From Myxococcales bacterium (GTDB taxonomy: Bacteria; Myxococcota_A; Polyangia; Polyangiales; Polyangiaceae): a stretch of DNA of 64,000 nucleotides. Below, piece by piece: positions 59,982 through 64,000 of the stretch; the first letter of the stretch is position 1, and the number at the start of each line of letters is the position of its first letter. The notes under the pieces were generated by a model. The model was given only the letters and a program-made list of their open reading frames with translations. It ran no database searches and was not told the DNA's origin. The stretch spans positions 1,054,001-1,118,000 of the forward strand of contig JADJQX010000007.1 in NCBI GenBank assembly GCA_016712525.1, in the 5' to 3' direction. The position numbers were made by a program, and so were the translations under genes.

Positions 59982-61295
59982 ATGAGCGACGCGGAGGTCA
60001 CGGGGAAAGACGGGGAGGGAGCGACGACGTCCGATGGCGGATCCGCTGCGCCCGAGCCTGCAGAGGCCGCGCCCGCCGGACCCGCGGGGGACGACGGCGT
60101 CGAAGAGAGCCCCCTCAGCCAGCGCTTGTCGAAGGCGCCCGAGGAGGCCCCGATCTCGCTCCCGAGCGACGGCGAGCGCTACTCGGCCGCGAAGGCGAAG
60201 GTGGGCGCGCACCTCAAGGTCTACAGGCTCACGAAGCTGCTCGGTCTCGGGCCGACCACCGCGACCTACGAGGGCGTAAAGGGCCCGGGCGACGCCGGCG
60301 AGCGCGTCGTCGTGCGAATGCTCTTCGGGGACGCCGCGAAGAGCGAGCGCGCGAAGAGCCATTTCCTACGCTCGGCCTACGCCGCGAGCCGCTTCTCCCA
60401 CCCTCGAACCATCCCGGTCGTGGCCGACGGGACCGACGACGACGGGGCCGTCTACACGGTTCGTCCCTATGTCGACGCGGAGCCGGTCTCGCGCTTCGTG
60501 CGTTCGAACGATCCCGACGAGCAGCGCATCCTCCGGCTCACCGAGCAGCTCCTCGACATCCTCGAGATCGCGCACGCCCACGGGATCGTGCACGGCGCGA
60601 TTTCGCCGGAGAACGTGCTCGTCACGCCGCGCGGATCGTCGCGCCTCGTCGACTTCTGTGTGCCCCCCGGCCTCGGCTCGAGGAAGGACGACGAGAGCCC
60701 CCTCGCCGAGCTGCGGATCGGCCCGTACACGCCGCCCGAGAGGTGTGGCCCGTCGCACCTCTCGTCGGCGACGGAGCAAGGAGACGTGTGGTCCGCGGGA
60801 GCGATCATGTACTACGCGCTCACCGGCACCGCGCCTCGAGGCGACGCGTCGAGCCCGGCGCGCTTGGCGAGTGAGCGACCCAAGCCCATCCGCGACGTCC
60901 GCCCCGAGACGAGCGAGCACGTCGCGAACGTGATCGACCACGCGCTCGAGCCCGACCCTGCCGTCCGCTACGACAGCGCCTACGCGATGCTCGGCGACGT
61001 CCGACGGGTGCTCGCCGGCCGGAAGCCGAAGCTCGCGCAGTCGAGCGGACCCGTTCCCTCGGGCGTGCTCGCCGACAGCAGCGGAGGTCCCCCGTCGACG
61101 TTTCGCCCCCCGCCGTTCCGTGGGCCCACGTCCACGACCGGCGCCGCGGCCCGAAAGCCGTCGAGCTCACAGTGGCGCGGGAACCTGAGCCTCATCGTGC
61201 TCATCGCGGCCATCCTCGCGGCCGCCACGTACGTGATGGTGCGAGAGAAGACCGAGGAGCAGGAGCGTGGCGGGCCGGCGACCTCGCCGTCGTAA
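59982..61295 (+). CDS. Membrane-anchored Ser/Thr pseudokinase
   Basis: A 437-residue protein with a kinase fold at residues 75-345. Catalytic positions are altered: the VAIK Lys appears as Arg in VVVRML, the HRD/HRDxKxxN loop reads HGAISPEN (no catalytic Asp, no Lys), and DFG reads DFC. GDVWSAGAIMYYALTG for the C-lobe is kept. The N-terminal 65 residues are acidic and low in complexity. The C-terminus has a Pro/Ser linker and one transmembrane helix (LIVLIAAILAAATYVMV) with a short tail. It is likely a scaffold or sensor without kinase activity. Co-oriented with dut by 81 bases. Confidence 0.75.
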   Translation: MSDAEVTGKDGEGATTSDGGSAAPEPAEAAPAGPAGDDGVEESPLSQRLSKAPEEAPISLPSDGERYSAAKAKVGAHLKVYRLTKLLGLGPTTATYEGVKGPGDAGERVVVRMLFGDAAKSERAKSHFLRSAYAASRFSHPRTIPVVADGTDDDGAVYTVRPYVDAEPVSRFVRSNDPDEQRILRLTEQLLDILEIAHAHGIVHGAISPENVLVTPRGSSRLVDFCVPPGLGSRKDDESPLAELRIGPYTPPERCGPSHLSSATEQGDVWSAGAIMYYALTGTAPRGDASSPARLASERPKPIRDVRPETSEHVANVIDHALEPDPAVRYDSAYAMLGDVRRVLAGRKPKLAQSSGPVPSGVLADSSGGPPSTFRPPPFRGPTSTTGAAARKPSSSQWRGNLSLIVLIAAILAAATYVMVREKTEEQERGGPATSPS

Positions 61296-61336
61296 CCCCG
61301 TCTCCTCCCCAGGGCGCTCGCGACCGTCGCGCGCGC

Positions 61337-62704
61337 TCAGAAGGGGAGGCCCACCATCACGCGGTGGGTCGACATAGCCAGGTCGCGAACGTCGATTTGG
61401 TACGCGTACGAGACCTCGAGCGGCACGATCGAGAGCGGGAACCGAAGGCGCACCTGCGGGCCGAGGAGCACACCTCCTCCCTTGTACGTCGACGTGCGCG
61501 CGGAGAGCCGTGGCGTGCAGGTCGCGCCCGCGCACCCCGGAGGATCGAGCGCGATCACGGGCTCTTTCTCGGAGCCACGGTCGATGTAGAACGTGGGCCC
61601 GGCCGCGATCGTGAGCGCCATCGTGTACTTCGAGTACGTGAAGAACGTCGCCCGGTAGCCGGCCGAGAGCTCGAAGAACCCGCGGACGCGCATGAACGAG
61701 GTGAGCTCGGACGGCGAACGAATGTCGCCGGCGAACGCGATCCCGAGGTGGGAGACGAGGGCAAAATGCCCGGCGACCACCGAGCTGCCGCCGTAGACGC
61801 CGTAGAACGCGGCGGCGCGTTCCTGGTGGGTCACGAGACCGAAGGATGGATCGTCGGGTCTCGGCAGCGCGCCCACGCCACGCCGCTCGCGACCGGCGAG
61901 CGTGACGGCATGGAGGATCGGCACGGCGAAGCCGATCCGATCGCCGAGCGTCTGCGACGCCACGCCCACGACGCGCCCGTCGCACGTGAGCATGGGCCCG
62001 CCCGAGTTTCCGGGAGCGATGAGGGCGTCGGTCTGGAGGTGGGCGCCGCTCACGGCGCTCACGATGCCTTGCGACACGCTGTACTTGAGCACCCCCTCGA
62101 AGCCTCGCTCGGACAGCGTCCCGTACGGGTGACCGAGCGCGACCACGGGCCACCCGGGCTCGACGTGCTGCCGCGGGAGGAGAGGCTCTTCGGGCTGCTC
62201 GCCCGAGAGCTCGAGGAGCGCGAGATCGTTGGCCTCGTCGACGGCGACCACCTCACCCGCCATCGCCTTGCCACTCGAGAGCACGATCCGCGCGTACCGG
62301 CTCGCCTCGACGACGTGCAGCGCCGTCAAGACATGCCGCTTCGTGTGGAACACGAAGCCCGCGCCGAGCCCACCCTCGGGGCGCTCGACCACGACGACTT
62401 TGTTCCGTGTTTCCCTATAGATACGCGCCGCGAAGGAGGGCTCGCAGGCGGGGCCGTTCCTCCCGGGCGGCGAGGGCGGGGGCGGCTTCGCTTCGGTCTT
62501 CGCCGCGACGACGGGAAGCTCGGGCGACTCGGCGAACGAGGCACCGCTTTCGGCGCGCGTCCCCACCGAGGTCCCGCTCTCCGAGGTCGGGGTGTCGGCG
62601 AGGGCCGAAGGCGCCAGGAGGGCGACGGCGGTGAGCACGCGGGACACGACCCCTCGAGGACCGCGCGCCCATGCACCCTCGGGCCGCCGGGCCCGGCCCA
62701 TCAT
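61337..62704 (-). CDS. Secreted trypsin-like protease fused to a predicted outer-membrane beta-barrel
   Basis: A signal peptide (VVSRVLTAVALLAPSALA) precedes a Pro-rich linker. Residues 95-270 are an HtrA/trypsin-like peptidase domain with His in LTALHVVE, Asp in NDLALLEL and Ser in GNSGGPML. The remaining 180 residues are alternating strands rich in Tyr, Phe and Gly (FFELSAGYRATFFTYSKYTMAL, VRLRFPLSIVPLEVSYAYQID), ending in Phe (MVGLPF), typical of a BAM-inserted barrel. The start shares four bases with the bamD stop (ATGA). This combination resembles an autotransporter with unusual order, a peptidase placed before a small barrel. Confidence 0.7.
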   Translation of the reverse strand: MMGRARRPEGAWARGPRGVVSRVLTAVALLAPSALADTPTSESGTSVGTRAESGASFAESPELPVVAAKTEAKPPPPSPPGRNGPACEPSFAARIYRETRNKVVVVERPEGGLGAGFVFHTKRHVLTALHVVEASRYARIVLSSGKAMAGEVVAVDEANDLALLELSGEQPEEPLLPRQHVEPGWPVVALGHPYGTLSERGFEGVLKYSVSQGIVSAVSGAHLQTDALIAPGNSGGPMLTCDGRVVGVASQTLGDRIGFAVPILHAVTLAGRERRGVGALPRPDDPSFGLVTHQERAAAFYGVYGGSSVVAGHFALVSHLGIAFAGDIRSPSELTSFMRVRGFFELSAGYRATFFTYSKYTMALTIAAGPTFYIDRGSEKEPVIALDPPGCAGATCTPRLSARTSTYKGGGVLLGPQVRLRFPLSIVPLEVSYAYQIDVRDLAMSTHRVMVGLPF

Positions 62705-63732
62705 CCGCCTTGGGCGCCCTTGGTCGCGCCGCCGCCGGTGCCGATGAACCCGAGGTAGTTCTTCGCTTGCTCGACGATGGGCGACTGCGGGTAGTCCCGC
62801 ACGATCGCCTCGAAGGCCTCTTTCGCCTCCGGGGGCTTCTTCATCTTGAGGTAGGTCTCGCCGAGGAGGAGCAGCGCCTCCGGCTCGAGGCCCGACCCGA
62901 CGTGCCCTGCGGTGCGGCGGAGGGTGAGCTTGGTGTCGGCTGCGACCTTCGGCGGCGCCGTTCGGCTCGTGCCGCCACGCGCCTCGACGTCGCGGACCCC
63001 ACGCGCGCCCCGCCCACGAGGGACCTCGCCCTCGTGCTCCGGGTCCTGCGGCACCTCGGTCTCGTCGCCCTCGGCGCCTCCGAAGTTGCGGAGCGCGTAG
63101 AGGATCCGCCCGACGGCGGCCTCGAAGTTTCCGCGGTTCAAGTAGAACCGCGCGACGTAGAGCTCGTGCCGGACCAAGCGGGCGGTCACGTCGGTCAGAA
63201 GCTCGCGGATCTTCTCGGTTTCTTTGGCCTCGGGGTAATCGGCCACGAAGCCCTTGACCTCGCGGTAGGCGTCCATGACGACGCCCTGGTCGCGCTCGTC
63301 GGCCGTGGGGAGCAAGAGCGAGTCGCTGATCTGCCGGTACTCGGCCTCGGCGATGCGCGAGCGCGCGTAGACCACCTCGGCCTGATCGGCGCGGTGGTCG
63401 TGCACGAACTGGCGGTACTGGCGAACGGCTTCGGCGAACTTGTCTTGTTCGAAGTCGATGTCGGCGAGCCGGAGCTCGGCGAGCTTCGCGTAGCGCGAGT
63501 ACGAGTACTTCCGACGGACCTCGCGGAGGAGCGCCTGCGCCTCGAGCCAGTTTTTGTCGTCGAACTCGACCATCGCGGCGTCGTACGAGCGCTTTGCGTC
63601 GGCCGTGTAGTTGAGGGGCGTCTTGGACTCTTGGAGGTCGCAGCCGGCGAGCGAAACCAAGCCCACGGGCACGAGGCCGATGACCGCGCGGAAGGCCAAC
63701 GCACGCGACACGGAACGCTCACTACGACCCAT
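62701..63732 (-). CDS. bamD: Outer membrane protein assembly factor BamD
   Basis: A lipoprotein of 343 residues with lipobox LAGC (Cys 31), ATG at 63732 after AAGGGG. TPR-like helices follow the BamD pattern (AMVEFDDKNWLEAQALLREVRRKYSYSRYAKLAELRLADIDFEQDKFAEAVRQYRQFVHDHR, given here in part, and FYLNRGNFEAAVGR, AKEAFEAIVRDYPQSPIVEQAKNYL). It is longer than E. coli BamD (245) through an Arg/Gly-rich insert near residues 229-260. BamD helps BamA insert barrel proteins. Coupled to the protease-barrel gene downstream. Confidence 0.88.
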   Translation of the reverse strand: MGRSERSVSRALAFRAVIGLVPVGLVSLAGCDLQESKTPLNYTADAKRSYDAAMVEFDDKNWLEAQALLREVRRKYSYSRYAKLAELRLADIDFEQDKFAEAVRQYRQFVHDHRADQAEVVYARSRIAEAEYRQISDSLLLPTADERDQGVVMDAYREVKGFVADYPEAKETEKIRELLTDVTARLVRHELYVARFYLNRGNFEAAVGRILYALRNFGGAEGDETEVPQDPEHEGEVPRGRGARGVRDVEARGGTSRTAPPKVAADTKLTLRRTAGHVGSGLEPEALLLLGETYLKMKKPPEAKEAFEAIVRDYPQSPIVEQAKNYLGFIGTGGGATKGAQGG

Positions 63733-63746
63733 GAGGACCCCTTACA

Positions 63747-64000
63747 CTACTTTTCCCCACGCCACCGCACGATCTTGCGGGCGAGCGGGGCGTCGCCTTC
63801 GTGCCCCTTGACGACCTGGCGTACGAGCAGACGCACCTTCTCGCGGAGGGCCTCGACGTCGAGCCCAGCGGGCGCGTGGGCGCTGGCGTCAAGCTCGACG
63901 GCCACGTCGCCCGAGGCCGAGACGCGGGCCACCGTGGAGAGCGTCGCTCCGGGGAGCTCGACGCGCCCCGAGTACGTGCAGGGCAATCGGTCGTCGTCAC
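63747..64000 (-). CDS. Hypothetical protein, partial (C-terminus only)
   Basis: The reading frame is open to the right edge and ends at 63747. It contains CTYSGRVELPGATLSTVARVSASGDVAVELDA and the C-terminal helix VRLLVRQVVKGHEG then ARKIVRWRGEK. I do not recognise a domain. It precedes bamD by 14 bases on the same strand, so it probably belongs to that operon. Confidence 0.55.
   Translation of the reverse strand, partial: DDDRLPCTYSGRVELPGATLSTVARVSASGDVAVELDASAHAPAGLDVEALREKVRLLVRQVVKGHEGDAPLARKIVRWRGEK

Overview
The window looks like chromosomal DNA from a myxobacterium (phylum Myxococcota, probably the Polyangia/Sorangium side). The reasons are a very GC-rich sequence with strong third-position GC bias, many secreted or lipid-anchored proteins, trypsin-like proteases ending in Cys / hydrophobic stretch / Arg cluster tails of the MYXO-CTERM type, TPR proteins, kinase-like proteins, an AgmX/PglI-like C-terminal domain and a ribbon-helix-helix regulator of a type common in this phylum. 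The species assignment is inference. No prophage, transposon, CRISPR array or rRNA operon is visible. One tRNA gene (Gly, anticodon CCC) is present.

Layout. 1-15 kb: a partial RHH regulator; two overlapping, related lipoproteins with DxDxDG repeats; a secreted PHP-type metallohydrolase; an RsuA/RluB pseudouridine synthase whose C-terminus is a 75-bp tandem repeat; a large secreted alpha/beta hydrolase; a zinc-ribbon protein; an Xaa-Pro aminopeptidase; a DUF2062 membrane protein; XerC; and a membrane-anchored sulfatase-fold protein. 14.7-20.2 kb: an ECF-type sigma factor divergent from two TPR proteins, then a TIGR02757 protein, a TPR protein and peptide deformylase. 20.3-28 kb: a complex I cluster, nuoABCD, two unrelated small genes, then nuoGHI and a terminator. 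nuoE, nuoF and nuoJ-N are not in the window.

28-44 kb: a zinc-finger protein; two overlapping trypsin-like proteases; a membrane protein with a kinase C-lobe remnant, GYF-like domain and AgmX-like domain; a DEAD-box helicase with a DbpA-type RNA-binding domain; an SDR oxidoreductase; a polyprenyl diphosphate synthase overlapping a GbsR/MarR-like regulator; a TPR protein with a degenerate zincin-like tail; an L,D-transpeptidase lipoprotein; a tandem pair of related envelope proteins; and an FKBP lipoprotein. 44-52 kb: a compact urease operon (GTPase, ureD, fused ureAB, ureC, ureF, ureG, with no ureE) next to an NCS1-family permease, which fits nitrogen scavenging from purines, allantoin or hydantoins.

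52-64 kb: a SprT-like/DUF2786 protein, a flavin halogenase-like enzyme, tRNA-Gly, and a 500-base structured region that may encode a small RNA or small peptide. Next come an Ntn asparaginase, an isolated 52-residue basic protein with its own promoter and terminator, a PEGA-type lipoprotein, guaA, dut, a membrane pseudokinase, a trypsin-like protease fused to a predicted outer-membrane barrel and coupled to bamD, and a partial gene at the edge. Most of the content is housekeeping or cell envelope. The least explained parts are the 54.4-54.9 kb region, the 52-residue gene, the protease-barrel fusion beside bamD, the paired envelope paralogs at 41-43.6 kb and the kinase-fold proteins that lack catalytic residues.
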